From: Herbiconiux sp. SALV-R1 | Lineage (GTDB): Bacteria; Actinomycetota; Actinomycetes; Actinomycetales; Microbacteriaceae | Length of the DNA stretch: 64,000 nt | Reading direction: 5' to 3' | Assembly (NCBI RefSeq): GCF_013113715.1 | Contig: NZ_CP053344.1 | Coordinates: forward strand, 434,001 to 498,000 | In this document: piece after piece, positions 43,901 to 52,810 of the stretch | Position numbering within the stretch: position 1 is the stretch's first letter | Layout of the letters: each line of letters starts with the position of its first letter | Position numbers and translations under genes: made by a program | The notes under the pieces: model-generated | The model's input: the letters and a program-made list of their open reading frames with translations, nothing else | Databases searched by the model: none | What the model was told of the DNA's origin: nothing

Positions 43901-45937
43901 ATGACCTCCCCCGCAGCATCCGATCTCATCGCCCGGTCGAATCGCCTCGGATCCGACCCGAAGAACACCAACTACGCCGGCGGCAACACGAGTGCCAAGG
44001 GCACCGAGATCGATCCCGTCACCGGCGAGCCCGTCGAGCTGATGTGGGTGAAGGGCTCGGGCGGCGACCTCGGCACCCTCACCGAGGCGGGCCTCGCCGT
44101 GCTGCGCGTCGACCGCCTCCGCGCACTCCAGAACGTCTACCCCGGAGTCGACCGCGAAGACGAGATGGTCGCCGCCTTCGACCACACCCTCTTCGGCAAA
44201 GGCGGCGCCGCCCCCAGCATCGACACCGCCATGCACGGCCTCGTCGACGCCGCCCACGTCGACCACCTGCACCCCGACTCGGGCATCGCCATCGCCACGG
44301 CGGCCGACGGCGAGGAGCTCACCCAGAAGATCTTCGGCGACAAGGTCGTGTGGGTGCCGTGGCGCCGCCCCGGCTTCCAGCTCGGCCTCGACATCGCCGC
44401 CATCAAGGCATCGAACCCGGATGCGGTGGGCTGCATCCTGGGCGGCCACGGCATCACCGCGTGGGGAGACACGAGCGAGGAGTCGGAGCGCAACTCGCTC
44501 TGGATCATCGACACCGCCGCCGCCTACATCGCCGAGCACGGCCGCACCGAGCCCTTCGGCCCGGCCCTCGACGGCTACGGCGCGCTGCCCGAGGCCGAGC
44601 GCCGCGCCAAGGCCGCCGCCCTCGCCCCCACCATCCGCGGCCTCGCCTCGACCGACAAGGCGCAGGTCGGCTCGTTCACCGACGCCGAGGTCGTGCTCGA
44701 CTTCCTGGCGTCGGCCGAGCATCCGCGTCTCGCCGCCCTCGGCACGAGCTGCCCCGACCACTTCCTGCGCACCAAGGTGAAGCCGCTGGTGCTCGACCTG
44801 CCGGCCGACGCATCCGTCGACGACTCGATCGCGCGCCTCAAGGAACTGCACGAGGAGTACCGCGCCGACTACCAGGCCTACTACGACCGGCACGCCGACG
44901 CCGACAGCCCCGCGTTGCGCGGTGCCGACCCGGCGATCGTGCTCGTGCCGGGTGTCGGCATGTTCTCGTACGGGGCCAACAAGCAGACGGCGCGGGTCGC
45001 CGGCGAGTTCTACATCAACGCCATCAACGTGATGCGCGGGGCCGAGGCGCTGTCGACCTACGCGCCCATCGACGAGGCCGAGAAGTTCCGCATCGAGTAC
45101 TGGGCGCTCGAGGAGGCGAAGCTGCAGCGCATGCCGAAGCCAAAGTCGCACGCCACCCGCATCGCGCTCGTCACGGGTGCCGCCTCGGGCATCGGGAAGG
45201 CCATCGCCACGCGGCTCGCCGCCGAGGGCGCCTGCGTGGTTATCGCCGACCTCGACCTGGAGAAGGCCCAGGCGGCGGCCGCCGAACTCGGCGGAACGGA
45301 TGTCGCCATCGGCGTGCAGGCGAACGTGACGAGCGAGGCCGACATCGAGGCGGGCATCCGGGCCGCCCTGCTGCAGTTCGGCGGACTCGACCTCGTCGTC
45401 AACAACGCCGGCCTGTCGATCTCGAAGCCCCTGCTCGAGACCACCGAAGCCGATTGGGATCTGCAGCACGACGTCATGGCGAAGGGCTCGTTCCTGGTGT
45501 CGAAGGCGGCGGCGCGCGTGCTCATCGAGCAAGACCTCGGCGGCGACATCGTCTACATCTCGTCGAAGAACTCCGTGTTCGCGGGCCCCAACAACATCGC
45601 CTACTCGGCGACCAAGGCCGACCAGGCGCACCAGGTGCGGCTGCTCGCCGCCGAGCTCGGCGAGTACGGGGTGAAGGTGAACGGCATCAACCCCGACGGG
45701 GTCGTGCGCGGCTCGGGCATCTTCGCCGGGGGTTGGGGCGCGAAGCGTGCCGCCGTGTACGGAGTGCCTGAGGAGGAGCTCGGCGCCTACTACGCTCAGC
45801 GCACGCTGCTGAAGCGCGAGGTGCTGCCCGACCACGTGGCGAACGCGGTGGCGGTGCTCACGGGCTCCGACCTCACCCACACCACCGGCCTGCACATCCC
45901 CGTCGACGCCGGCGTCGCCGCCGCGTTCCTGCGCTAG
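43901..45937 (+). CDS. rhaEW: Bifunctional rhamnulose-1-phosphate aldolase / L-lactaldehyde dehydrogenase
   Basis: A 678-residue two-domain enzyme. Residues 1-400 are a class II aldolase: NYAGGNTSAKG, WVKGSGGDLGTL, metal-binding His pair in HVDHLHPDSG, and ILGGHGITAWG. Residues 425-678 are an SDR: TGAASGIGKAIATRL, NNAGLSISKPL, Ser in YISSKNSVFAGPNN and YSATKADQAHQ. The aldolase splits L-rhamnulose-1-phosphate to DHAP and L-lactaldehyde. The SDR half oxidises lactaldehyde to L-lactate, as described for the RhaEW fusion of Bacillus and actinobacteria. AACGGAG precedes ATG 43901. The rhamnulokinase follows after 8 bp. Confidence 0.95.
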   Translation: MTSPAASDLIARSNRLGSDPKNTNYAGGNTSAKGTEIDPVTGEPVELMWVKGSGGDLGTLTEAGLAVLRVDRLRALQNVYPGVDREDEMVAAFDHTLFGKGGAAPSIDTAMHGLVDAAHVDHLHPDSGIAIATAADGEELTQKIFGDKVVWVPWRRPGFQLGLDIAAIKASNPDAVGCILGGHGITAWGDTSEESERNSLWIIDTAAAYIAEHGRTEPFGPALDGYGALPEAERRAKAAALAPTIRGLASTDKAQVGSFTDAEVVLDFLASAEHPRLAALGTSCPDHFLRTKVKPLVLDLPADASVDDSIARLKELHEEYRADYQAYYDRHADADSPALRGADPAIVLVPGVGMFSYGANKQTARVAGEFYINAINVMRGAEALSTYAPIDEAEKFRIEYWALEEAKLQRMPKPKSHATRIALVTGAASGIGKAIATRLAAEGACVVIADLDLEKAQAAAAELGGTDVAIGVQANVTSEADIEAGIRAALLQFGGLDLVVNNAGLSISKPLLETTEADWDLQHDVMAKGSFLVSKAAARVLIEQDLGGDIVYISSKNSVFAGPNNIAYSATKADQAHQVRLLAAELGEYGVKVNGINPDGVVRGSGIFAGGWGAKRAAVYGVPEEELGAYYAQRTLLKREVLPDHVANAVAVLTGSDLTHTTGLHIPVDAGVAAAFLR

Positions 45938-45945
45938 GCGACGCG

Positions 45946-47385
45946 ATGACGGATGCGGTGGCCGCGGTCGACCTCGGGGCGACCAGCGGGCGGGTGATGC
46001 TCGGGTACCTCGGGCACGACGAGCTGCGGCTGGTGCCGGTGGCGCGGTTCCCGAACCAGCCGGTGCGCACGGTGGACGGGTTGCACTGGAACATCCTCGA
46101 GCTGTACCGCAACGTCGTCGCCGGACTCGGCTCGGCCGTGCGCGAGGAGCCCGGGCTCCGCAGCATCGGCATCGACTCCTGGGCCGTCGACTACGCCCTC
46201 CTCGACGGCGACCGGATGCTCGGCACCCCCTTCCACTACCGCGACGACCGCACCTCCCGCGGTGTCGACCTCGTGCACGGGGTCGCCGGGTTCGACGAGC
46301 TCTACGGGGTGAACGGGCTGCAGTTCCTGCCGTTCAACACGCTGTACCAGCTGGCCGCCGAGAAGGACGGCGGCTGGCTCGAGCGCGCCGACACGATGCT
46401 GCTCGTGCCCGACCTGCTGGCGTTCTGGCTCACCGGCGCGCGGCGGGCCGAGGCGACCAATGCGTCGACGACCGGGCTCGTGAACGTGACGACGGGGCAG
46501 TGGGACGACGCGCTCATCGGCCGCCTCGGGTACCCGCGGGGAGTGTTTCCGCCGCTCGTGCATCCGGGGGCGACGATCGGGACGCTGCTGCCGGGCGTCG
46601 CTGCCGAGATCGGGATGAGTGGCTCGTCGCTTCCCGTGACGGCCGTCGGGTCGCACGACACCGCATCCGCCGTCGTGGCCGTGCCCGCCGCCACCGAGAA
46701 CGTCGCGTACATCTCGAGCGGCACGTGGTCGCTGGTGGGCGTCGAGCTCGACCGGCCCGTGGTGTCGGAGGCCGCGCGTGCCGCGAACTTCACGAACGAG
46801 GGTGGGGTCGACGGGCGCATCCGGTTCCTGCAGAACGTGTCGGGGCTGTGGCTGCTGTCGGAGTCGGTGCGCACCTGGGAGCGCGAGTCGGGCTCGGGCG
46901 AGAGCATCGACCTGCCGACGCTGCTCGCGCAGGCTGCGGCGGTCACCGCGCCGATGCCCGTGTTCGACGCGGGCGACCCGGTGTTCATCGCTCCGGGCGA
47001 CATGCCGGGGCGCATCGCCGCGTGGTGTGCGGAGCGAGGGCTCGCGGTGCCGGGGAGTCGGGCTGAGGTGGTGCGGAGCATCCTCGAGAGCCTGGCGGCG
47101 GCCTACGCCTCGTCGCTGCGGCAGGCCTCGGAACTCTCGGGTCGGCGCGTCGACACCGTGCACGTGGTCGGGGGCGGGTCGCAGAACGCGCTGCTCTGCC
47201 AGCTCACCGCCGATCGCACGGGGCTGCCGGTTGTGGCCGGCCCAGTCGAGGCGACCGCCATCGGCAACGTGCTCGTGCAGGCGCGGGCCCAGGGCATGGT
47301 CGACTCGTCGACCTCGCTCGAGGCGCTCCGCGCCCTCGTGGCGCGCGCGTTCCCCCTCGTCACCTACACCCCGACGGCGGGCTGA
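45946..47385 (+). CDS. rhaB: Rhamnulokinase
   Basis: A 479-residue FGGY-family kinase that phosphorylates L-rhamnulose at O1 with ATP. Blocks in order: phosphate-1 [18 protein letters not shown], the rhamnulokinase-type [55 protein letters not shown], catalytic base Asp in [28 protein letters not shown], and [17 protein letters not shown]. It starts 8 bp after rhaEW and ends the operon. With RhaM, RhaI and RhaEW it completes the phosphorylative rhamnose route. Confidence 0.95.
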   Translation: MTDAVAAVDLGATSGRVMLGYLGHDELRLVPVARFPNQPVRTVDGLHWNILELYRNVVAGLGSAVREEPGLRSIGIDSWAVDYALLDGDRMLGTPFHYRDDRTSRGVDLVHGVAGFDELYGVNGLQFLPFNTLYQLAAEKDGGWLERADTMLLVPDLLAFWLTGARRAEATNASTTGLVNVTTGQWDDALIGRLGYPRGVFPPLVHPGATIGTLLPGVAAEIGMSGSSLPVTAVGSHDTASAVVAVPAATENVAYISSGTWSLVGVELDRPVVSEAARAANFTNEGGVDGRIRFLQNVSGLWLLSESVRTWERESGSGESIDLPTLLAQAAAVTAPMPVFDAGDPVFIAPGDMPGRIAAWCAERGLAVPGSRAEVVRSILESLAAAYASSLRQASELSGRRVDTVHVVGGGSQNALLCQLTADRTGLPVVAGPVEATAIGNVLVQARAQGMVDSSTSLEALRALVARAFPLVTYTPTAG

Positions 47386-47593
47386 GGCGCGCCGGGCCGA
47401 CGGGGGTGGCGCCACGGCGGGTGCGCGCGGCCCTGCCGCACGCGGTGTCACCCCGGTGGTATCGGCACGGCGCCCTATCCCGTGGCGAGGCGGCGCCGCC
47501 GGAGGCGACGGCTCGCTGACCTGCGGCGGCACACGAGGCACCCTGGCGCTCTTGAGAACGTGGCCTGGGTCATCGGGGTCTTCTTTGGTAGAG

Positions 47594-47620
47594 TGTGGTC
47601 TGACCACATGGCCTGACCAC
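47594..47620. promoter_or_regulatory. LldR-type operator upstream of the GntR gene
   Basis: TGTGGTCTGACCACA (47594-47608) is a perfect 15-bp palindrome of the TGGTNNGACCA class bound by FadR/LldR-type GntR proteins. A second GACCAC half-site follows 13 bp later (47615-47620). It lies 38-64 bp before the GntR start at 47658. The preceding 47386-47593 holds nothing else that I recognise. Confidence 0.65.
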
Positions 47621-47657
47621 AGCATCCGGATGCTCTGCGACGAGAGGAGGGCGGCTC

Positions 47658-48707
47658 ATGACCGCAGAGGCGCGCGCCGCCGACGCATCCGTCGCTCGCG
47701 TCGACACGGCTCGGGCGTGGGAGGTCGTGCTGCGGCACATCGAGTCGGAGCTCGTGTCGGGGGCGCTCAAGCCCGGGGAGCATCTGCCCTCGGAGCGCAC
47801 GCTCGCCGCCGACCTCGGGGTCGGGCGGTCGTCGGTGCGGGAGGCGTTGCGGGTGCTGGAGGTGCTCGGGCTGATCCGCACGCAGACGGGGTCGGGGCCG
47901 AGCTCGGGCGCCGTCATCATCGCGCGGCCCTCAGGGGGCATGGCCGCGCTCGTGCGCCTGCAGGTCGCGGCGAGCGGGTTCGCGGTGGAGGACGTGGTGA
48001 AGACCCGCGTCGTGCTCGAGTCGGCCGTGGCCGAGGAACTCGCCCGCGCGTTCGCCGCGGCCCCCGCGGCCGCGGTGGCCGTGGTGCCCGGGCTCGCATC
48101 CGCCGAGATGGCGCGAAGTGCCGCCTCGGGCGCCGGGACGGGGCACCTTGCGCCCACTCGATCGGTAGACGGGCCAGCGGTCGAACCGTCACAATCCGCC
48201 CTCTCAGGTGCCGGGACGGGGCGGATCGTGACGGGTGGATCGCCCGGCGCAGCCACCGAGTTGGCGCGAAGTGCCGCCTCGGGGGCCGGGAAGGGGCATC
48301 CTGCGCCCACTCGATCGGCGGCGGAGGGCGCGCCGGAGCTCGGGCCCGCGCGGGAGTTGCTCGCGGCGATGGAGCGGCCCGGGGGAGGGGCGCCCGACTG
48401 GGTGCTCGAGCGCGACGAGTTCCTCACGCTCGATCAGGCGTTCCATCGGGCGCTCGCGGTGGCCTCGGGCAACGAGGTGATCGCGTCGATGATGACCGGG
48501 TTGCGCGACTCCATCGAGGCGTACGTGCGGGTGGGGGCGGCCTTCCTGCCGTCGTGGCCCGCCACCGCCGAGCGGCTGAAGGCCGAGCACCGTGCGATCG
48601 TCGCGGCGATCGAAGCGGGCGATGCGGATGCTGCCCGCACGCGCATCCGGGATCACATCGAGCACTACCACCACGAGACGAGCGAGGCCCGAGCGCACCC
48701 GCACTGA
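47658..48707 (+). CDS. lldR: GntR/FCD regulator (LldR-like) with repeat-derived internal insertion
   Basis: A 349-residue regulator, about 90-100 residues longer than relatives. The HTH is [25 protein letters not shown] through [25 protein letters not shown]. The FCD domain starts normally ([18 protein letters not shown]), is interrupted at about residues 149-220, then resumes at [61 protein letters not shown]. The interruption is encoded by three palindromic repeat copies (48105-48315) read in frame, giving [11 protein letters not shown]-like protein repeats. It precedes lldD by 68 bp and has a good operator upstream, so lactate-responsive control of lldD is inferred. Whether the interrupted domain still binds ligand is uncertain. 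Confidence 0.85.
   Translation: MTAEARAADASVARVDTARAWEVVLRHIESELVSGALKPGEHLPSERTLAADLGVGRSSVREALRVLEVLGLIRTQTGSGPSSGAVIIARPSGGMAALVRLQVAASGFAVEDVVKTRVVLESAVAEELARAFAAAPAAAVAVVPGLASAEMARSAASGAGTGHLAPTRSVDGPAVEPSQSALSGAGTGRIVTGGSPGAATELARSAASGAGKGHPAPTRSAAEGAPELGPARELLAAMERPGGGAPDWVLERDEFLTLDQAFHRALAVASGNEVIASMMTGLRDSIEAYVRVGAAFLPSWPATAERLKAEHRAIVAAIEAGDADAARTRIRDHIEHYHHETSEARAHPH
48105..48315 (+). repeat. Three palindromic repeat copies inside the lldR-like gene
   Basis: Copies at about 48105-48163 and 48257-48315 are nearly identical (GCGCGAAGTGCCGCCTCGG, then a short loop, then GCGCCCACTCGATCGG). A third of a different family lies at 48181-48240 (CACAATCCGCCCTCTC and GGCGGATCGTGACGGGTGGA). 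Each is an imperfect hairpin. They match the intergenic copies at 50066-50385 and are open in the gene's frame. Confidence 0.85.
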
Positions 48708-48775
48708 GCCCCACCCCACCTCGCTCCCACAAGACTCTCCAACCCAGACCACCCCCACCGACCGACAGGATCCCC

Positions 48776-50050
48776 ATGGTTCAGCGCCGCATCCCGAAGA
48801 TCAGAGACCTCGCGCCCCTGATGCAGTTCAAGAAGCCCGAGCTCGATGCGAAGAAGCGCAGGCTCGACTCGGCGCTCACCATCTACGACCTGCGGTCCAT
48901 CGCGAAGCGCCGCACGCCGAAGGCCGCCTTCGACTACACCGAGGGTGCGGCCGAGGCCGAGCTGTCGCTGGCGCGCGCGCGGCAGGCGTTCGAGGACATC
49001 CAGTTCAACCCGGCGATCCTCCGCGACGTGTCGACGGTATCGACCGGGTGGGACGTGCTCGGCGCCCCCGTCTCGATGCCCTTCGGCATCGCCCCGACCG
49101 GTTTCACGCGCATGATGCAGACCGAGGGCGAGATCGCGGGGGCCGGTGCTGCCGGTGCGGCGGGCATCCCGTTCTCGCTGTCGACCATGGGCACGACCGC
49201 GATCGAAGACGTGAAGGCGGCGAACCCCACTGGCCGCAACTGGTTCCAGCTGTACATGTGGAAGGACCGGCCGCGGTCGATGGCGCTCGTCGAACGGGCG
49301 GCGGCCGCCGGGTTCGACACGCTGCTCGTCACCGTCGACGTGCCCGTCGCGGGGGCGCGGCTGCGCGACAAGCGCAACGGGTTCTCCATCCCGCCGCAGC
49401 TGACGCCCGGCACGGTCATCAACGCGCTGCCGCGGCCCGCCTGGTGGATCAACTTCCTCACCACCGAGCCGCTCTCCTTCGCCTCGCTCGACCGCTGGTC
49501 GGGAACGGTGGGGGAGCTGCTCGACTCGATGTTCGATCCGACGGTGACCTTCGAGGATCTCGAGTGGATCAAGGCCCAGTGGCCCGGCAAACTCGTCGTC
49601 AAGGGTGTGCAGTCGATGTCGGATGCGCGCCGGCTCGCCGAGCTCGGTGTCGACGGCATCACCCTGTCGAACCACGGCGGGCGGCAGCTCGACCGGGCCC
49701 CCATCCCCTTCCACCTGCTGCCGGACGTGGCACGCGAGTTCGGCAAGGACTACGAGGTGCACCTCGACACCGGCATCATGTCGGGCGCCGACATCGTGGC
49801 GTCGGTCGCGCTCGGGGCGCGGTTCACGCTGGTCGGGCGGGCGTACCTCTACGGGCTCATGGCGGGCGGGCGCGAGGGTGTGGATCGGATGATCGCGATC
49901 CTCGGCGAGCAGGTCACCCGCACCATGCGGTTGCTCGGCGTGAACTCGCTCGAGGAGCTCAACCCGTCGCACGTCACGCAGCTCGAGCGGCTCGTGCCCC
50001 GCGCGGTCGCGCCGGCGGCCGTGGCCGCCGCGGAGCGCGTGGGCGCGTAG
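48776..50050 (+). CDS. lldD: FMN-dependent L-lactate dehydrogenase (LldD family)
   Basis: A 424-residue alpha-hydroxy-acid dehydrogenase that oxidises L-lactate to pyruvate and passes electrons to the quinone pool at the membrane. Blocks: [91 protein letters not shown], the Lys in KLVVKGV, active-site His and Arg in [14 protein letters not shown], and [23 protein letters not shown] 48776 follows ACAGGATCCCC. It lies in one operon with lldR and receives L-lactate made by RhaEW a few genes upstream, linking rhamnose use to pyruvate. Confidence 0.95.
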   Translation: MVQRRIPKIRDLAPLMQFKKPELDAKKRRLDSALTIYDLRSIAKRRTPKAAFDYTEGAAEAELSLARARQAFEDIQFNPAILRDVSTVSTGWDVLGAPVSMPFGIAPTGFTRMMQTEGEIAGAGAAGAAGIPFSLSTMGTTAIEDVKAANPTGRNWFQLYMWKDRPRSMALVERAAAAGFDTLLVTVDVPVAGARLRDKRNGFSIPPQLTPGTVINALPRPAWWINFLTTEPLSFASLDRWSGTVGELLDSMFDPTVTFEDLEWIKAQWPGKLVVKGVQSMSDARRLAELGVDGITLSNHGGRQLDRAPIPFHLLPDVAREFGKDYEVHLDTGIMSGADIVASVALGARFTLVGRAYLYGLMAGGREGVDRMIAILGEQVTRTMRLLGVNSLEELNPSHVTQLERLVPRAVAPAAVAAAERVGA

Positions 50051-50065
50051 CGCGCGGCCCGCGGG

Positions 50066-50385
50066 CATCGAGTGAGCGCGAAGTGCCCCCTCGGCACCCC
50101 GGAGACGGCACTTTGCGCCTGCTCGAGTGCCGGCGCCCCGAGCCCGCTCGCGCCGTCGAGTGAGCGCGACGTGCCCCCTCGGTACCGGGGTGGCGGCGCT
50201 TCGTGCCCGCTCGGTTGCCGGGCCTCCGCGCACACCCCCCGCATCGAGTGAGCGCGAAGTGCCCGCTCAGACCCCGGGAGGGGGCACTTTGCGCCCGGTC
50301 GAGGGGCGAGCATCCGCGGCCCGTGATCGACCCGTCACGATCCGCCCTCTCAGCGCCCTCAAAGCGCGGATTGTGACGGGTGGAT
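50066..50385. repeat. Cluster of four interspersed palindromic repeats
   Basis: Copies at about 50066-50126, 50155-50214 and 50242-50302 share TCGAGTGAGCGCGAAGTGCC with a complementary right arm (GGGGGCACTTTGCGCC), spaced 88-89 bp apart. A fourth, of a second family, lies at 50324-50385 (GATCGACCCGTCACGATCC and GCGGATTGTGACGGGTGGAT). Together they fill the 355-bp gap between lldD and the convergent luciferase-like gene; no gene is present. They resemble REP/BIME-type elements. No transposase is nearby. Confidence 0.85.
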
Positions 50386-50405
50386 GCCAGGGGCCCTGCC
50401 CACCC

Positions 50406-51554
50406 TCAGGGGAGGATGAGGGACAGGGACTCGAGGGCAGCGAAGGTGTCGGTGCCCACGGGGATGAGCACCGAGCTCGTGACGCCCGCCTCGGCGAGTT
50501 CGGTGTGGCGGGCGCGGACCTCGGCGGGGGTACCCGCGAGCGCGAGGCGGGCCACCCACTCGTCGGGGAGGGCGGCGGCGAAGCCGGCGCGGTCGTCGTC
50601 GGAGAAGCGGGCGCGGAGCGCGGCGAAATCCGCGGCGAAGTCGAGGGGTGCGATGTGGGGGGCCCAGCCCGAGTCGCCCACGTACTCGAGCCCCGGGCGG
50701 GCGAGCTCGAGCGCCGCCGCGGTGTCGTCGGCGACCGCCGCCACGTTGTAGGCAACCAGCGCGTGGGGTCCGGATGCGGAGATCGCCTCGAGCGCCGCCC
50801 GCGCGTACTCGGGCGTGGTCGGCTCGGCCAGCACCGTGCCGTCGGCCACCCGCCCCGACAGCGCGAGCGACTTCGGCCCCCGCACCCCGAGCAGCACCGG
50901 CGGAACCACCTCAGGCACCGAACTCGGCTCCAGCCCCACCCCCTGCAGCCCGGCGACCGGGCCGGGTCGCTGACCGGGGCTGGCGGTGCCGCCCGGTCGA
51001 GCTGGCGATGCCCCCGTCCCCGGGTTCGCCTGGTGGACGGCCGCAGCATCGAGGCCGGTGGTGGCGGCGGAGCCGACCACAGCGGCCGGGGCGTTGGCGG
51101 GGCGGCCGGCCGCAGCATCCGGGGCCTCGCCAGTGGGCGGGGGCGGCGAGCCGACGCGGGTGCCGCGGAGGAGGGAGCGGAGGGCGGTGGTGTGGTCGCT
51201 GAGGTAGCGGAGGGGGCGGGTGGGCCAGGCGCCGACGGATCGCATCCAGGCGGGCATGCCGTGGCCGATGCCGACGTCGAGGCGGCCGGGGAAGAGCTGG
51301 GCGAGGGTGGCGATCTCCATTGCCTCGAACGCCACGTTGCGCGCGGCGGCGGGCAGAATGCCGATGCCCACACGGATGCGCGTCGTCACCGCCAGCACGG
51401 CAGCCGCCTGCGCCATGCCGCCCCGGAACCCGAGGTCTTCGACCACCCACAGCTCGTCGAAGCCGAGCTCCTCGGCGCGCCGCGCGAACTCCAGCACGCG
51501 GGTGTGGTGGAGGTCGCGGGGGAGCATGACCCCGACTCGAAGTGGTGCGGTCAC
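50406..51554 (-). CDS. Luciferase-like flavin monooxygenase with low-complexity insertion
   Basis: A 382-residue LLM-class protein, probably flavin- or F420-dependent. GTG 51554 starts MTAPLRVGVMLPRDLHHTRV; the barrel continues ARRAEELGFDELWVVEDLGF, TRIRVGIGILPAAARNV, LAQLFPGRLDVGIGHG, and resumes after the insertion at VPPVLLGVRGPKSLALSGRVADGTVL with a normal C-terminus (GTPAEVRARHTELAEAGV). Residues 136-216 are an Ala/Pro/Gly-rich stretch absent from typical members, in the loop region between barrel strands. Substrate unknown. It is transcribed from beside a large inverted repeat at 51626. Confidence 0.85.
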   Translation of the reverse strand: MTAPLRVGVMLPRDLHHTRVLEFARRAEELGFDELWVVEDLGFRGGMAQAAAVLAVTTRIRVGIGILPAAARNVAFEAMEIATLAQLFPGRLDVGIGHGMPAWMRSVGAWPTRPLRYLSDHTTALRSLLRGTRVGSPPPPTGEAPDAAAGRPANAPAAVVGSAATTGLDAAAVHQANPGTGASPARPGGTASPGQRPGPVAGLQGVGLEPSSVPEVVPPVLLGVRGPKSLALSGRVADGTVLAEPTTPEYARAALEAISASGPHALVAYNVAAVADDTAAALELARPGLEYVGDSGWAPHIAPLDFAADFAALRARFSDDDRAGFAAALPDEWVARLALAGTPAEVRARHTELAEAGVTSSVLIPVGTDTFAALESLSLILP

Positions 51555-51625
51555 GGGTGGTCCTTCGTCGTCGGGGGCGGGTTTCACCAGGCTAGCGGGG
51601 CGCCCCATCCGGCGCCGCCCCGACG

Positions 51626-51681
51626 TTCTGACGGACAAAGTCCGTGAAGAACTCGGTTGTCACGGACTTTGTCCGTCAGAA
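51626..51681. repeat. Perfect 22-bp inverted repeat with nested palindromes
   Basis: Arms 51626-51647 and 51660-51681 are exact complements separated by 12 nt. Each arm itself contains a 15-bp palindrome: ACGGACAAAGTCCGT on the left and ACGGACTTTGTCCGT on the right. It lies between the end of a small membrane-protein gene and the start of the luciferase-like gene, both on the minus strand. It could be a terminator, or a double operator for the luciferase-like gene. Confidence 0.85.
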
Positions 51682-51699
51682 AGCGACTGCGGTCGCCGC

Positions 51700-51888
51700 C
51701 TACGGCCGACCCGACCGAGCCCCGCGCACCCCCGGCAGCGTCGCGATCGATGCGATGCCGATCACCGCGAACACCCCCGCCACCTCCGGGTGCCCCACGG
51801 CCAGCGCGAACACCCCGAAGCCGAGGCAGAGTCCGATGGCGAGAATCCCGGCCACCCAGAAGAAGGTCGTGCTGCGCGTCGTGTTCAT
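51700..51888 (-). CDS. Small two-helix membrane protein
   Basis: A 62-residue hydrophobic protein with two probable membrane helices (TTFFWVAGILAIGLCLGFGVFAL and EVAGVFAVIGIASIATLPGV) and a short basic tail (RGARSGRP). AAAGGGGAG lies just before the ATG at 51888. No family is recognised; such two-helix proteins are common and mostly uncharacterised in actinobacteria. Confidence 0.65.
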   Translation of the reverse strand: MNTTRSTTFFWVAGILAIGLCLGFGVFALAVGHPEVAGVFAVIGIASIATLPGVRGARSGRP

Positions 51889-51997
51889 GCTCGCTCCCCT
51901 TTCGTCATCTCCACGCTAGGGATGCCCGCAGGCAGGCGCGTCCCCCGATCGGCCGATACGCCTCCACCGGAGGAAGGAGAAGCAGGAACGAGCGCCC

Positions 51998-52324
51998 CTA
52001 CAGCCGCCCCGGGTAGTTCGCGTCGATGCGCGCCGCGACGTGCTGCGCCATGCTGTGGATGCGCCAGTGCTCGTCGACCCCGTCGGGAGCCGCGTACGGC
52101 ACCTGTCCCGCGTACGCCGCCGACAGATCCGACGCGTACTTCATCGCCGCCTCCGGCGTCGGCGCCGCGAGCAGCCGCCCCTCGTCGAAGCGCACCGGCA
52201 GGTCGCTGCGCCGCAGCCTGATGTCGCGCAGCACCAGCACCGTGCCCGTCACCACGATGCGATCGGAGAGCTGCATCGCCCCCACCCAGGCAGCCGGCCG
52301 TACCGTCTCGGTCTCCACACCCAT
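51998..52324 (-). CDS. Hypothetical protein
   Basis: A 108-residue soluble protein from ATG 52324 (MGVETETVRPAAWVGAMQLSDRIVVTG). An upstream in-frame ATG at 52366 would add 14 residues. The sequence has an alternating beta-like N-terminal half and an Ala/Asp-rich helical C-terminal half with DEHWRIHSMAQHVAARID. I recognise no family and no catalytic motif. It diverges from the GNAT gene. A protein-like amino-acid pattern, and the lack of one in the other frames, support it as real. Confidence 0.55.
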   Translation of the reverse strand: MGVETETVRPAAWVGAMQLSDRIVVTGTVLVLRDIRLRRSDLPVRFDEGRLLAAPTPEAAMKYASDLSAAYAGQVPYAAPDGVDEHWRIHSMAQHVAARIDANYPGRL

Positions 52325-52446
52325 GAGCCCGAGGGTAGCGAGAATGCATGGGACGGGTACTCCCAAACCCTGCGGATCCGCCTGAAGTACGACCCGACCC
52401 CGCCCCCGACGACCCGCACCCGAGCCCCCCGACGTAGGCTGACGTC

Positions 52447-52731
52447 ATGGCACGCGAATTCGAGCACGACGCCGAGCGGCGCCGCTACACCCTCAAGGTC
52501 GACGGGGCGCTCGTGAGCGCCGTCGACTACGTGGCGAACGAGGGAACCGTCTCGTTCACCCACACCTTCACCGATCCGAAGCAGCGCGGCCACGGCTACG
52601 CCGGCGAGATCGTCGCCTACGCCGTCGACGATGTCGAGCAGACGACGGATGCGCGCATCATCCCCATGTGCTGGTACGTCGGCAAATGGTTCGACGAGCA
52701 TCCGGAGCGGGCGTCACTCCTCAGCCGCTGA
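52447..52731 (+). CDS. GNAT-family N-acetyltransferase, short YjdJ-like type
   Basis: A 94-residue minimal GNAT. It begins MAREFEHDAERRRYTLKVDG, has the strand ANEGTVSFTHTFTDPKQRGHGYAGEIV with the acetyl-CoA-binding RGHGYA (a variant of Q/RxxGxG/A), and ends in IIPMCWYVGKWFDEHPE, which is diagnostic of this subfamily. These small acetyltransferases have unknown acceptors. The gene is monocistronic, closed by the UUCG hairpin at 52750. Confidence 0.88.
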   Translation: MAREFEHDAERRRYTLKVDGALVSAVDYVANEGTVSFTHTFTDPKQRGHGYAGEIVAYAVDDVEQTTDARIIPMCWYVGKWFDEHPERASLLSR

Positions 52732-52749
52732 GTGTTGCTATAGTGGTGC

Positions 52750-52775
52750 GTGGGGAGGGCTTCGGCCCTCTCCAC
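52750..52775. terminator. UUCG-tetraloop terminator between convergent genes
   Basis: GTGGGGAGGGC (52750-52760), loop TTCG, GCCCTCTCCAC (52765-52775): an 11-bp stem with one G-U pair. It lies between the GNAT stop and the convergent Ddn-like stop and can serve both. Confidence 0.8.
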
Positions 52776-52810
52776 CAACGTTTAACGGGCCCGTCGGCGG
52801 TTCAGGCTGT

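Noticed and set aside
43877-45895. Long open frame on the minus strand opposite rhaEW
   Set aside because: rhaEW has aldolase and SDR signatures in order; the antisense frame has no recognisable domain.
48105-50385. Regularly spaced repeats that might be a CRISPR array
   Set aside because: Units are palindromic hairpins of two families, partly inside a coding frame, with spacings but no unique spacers of uniform size, and no cas gene is present.
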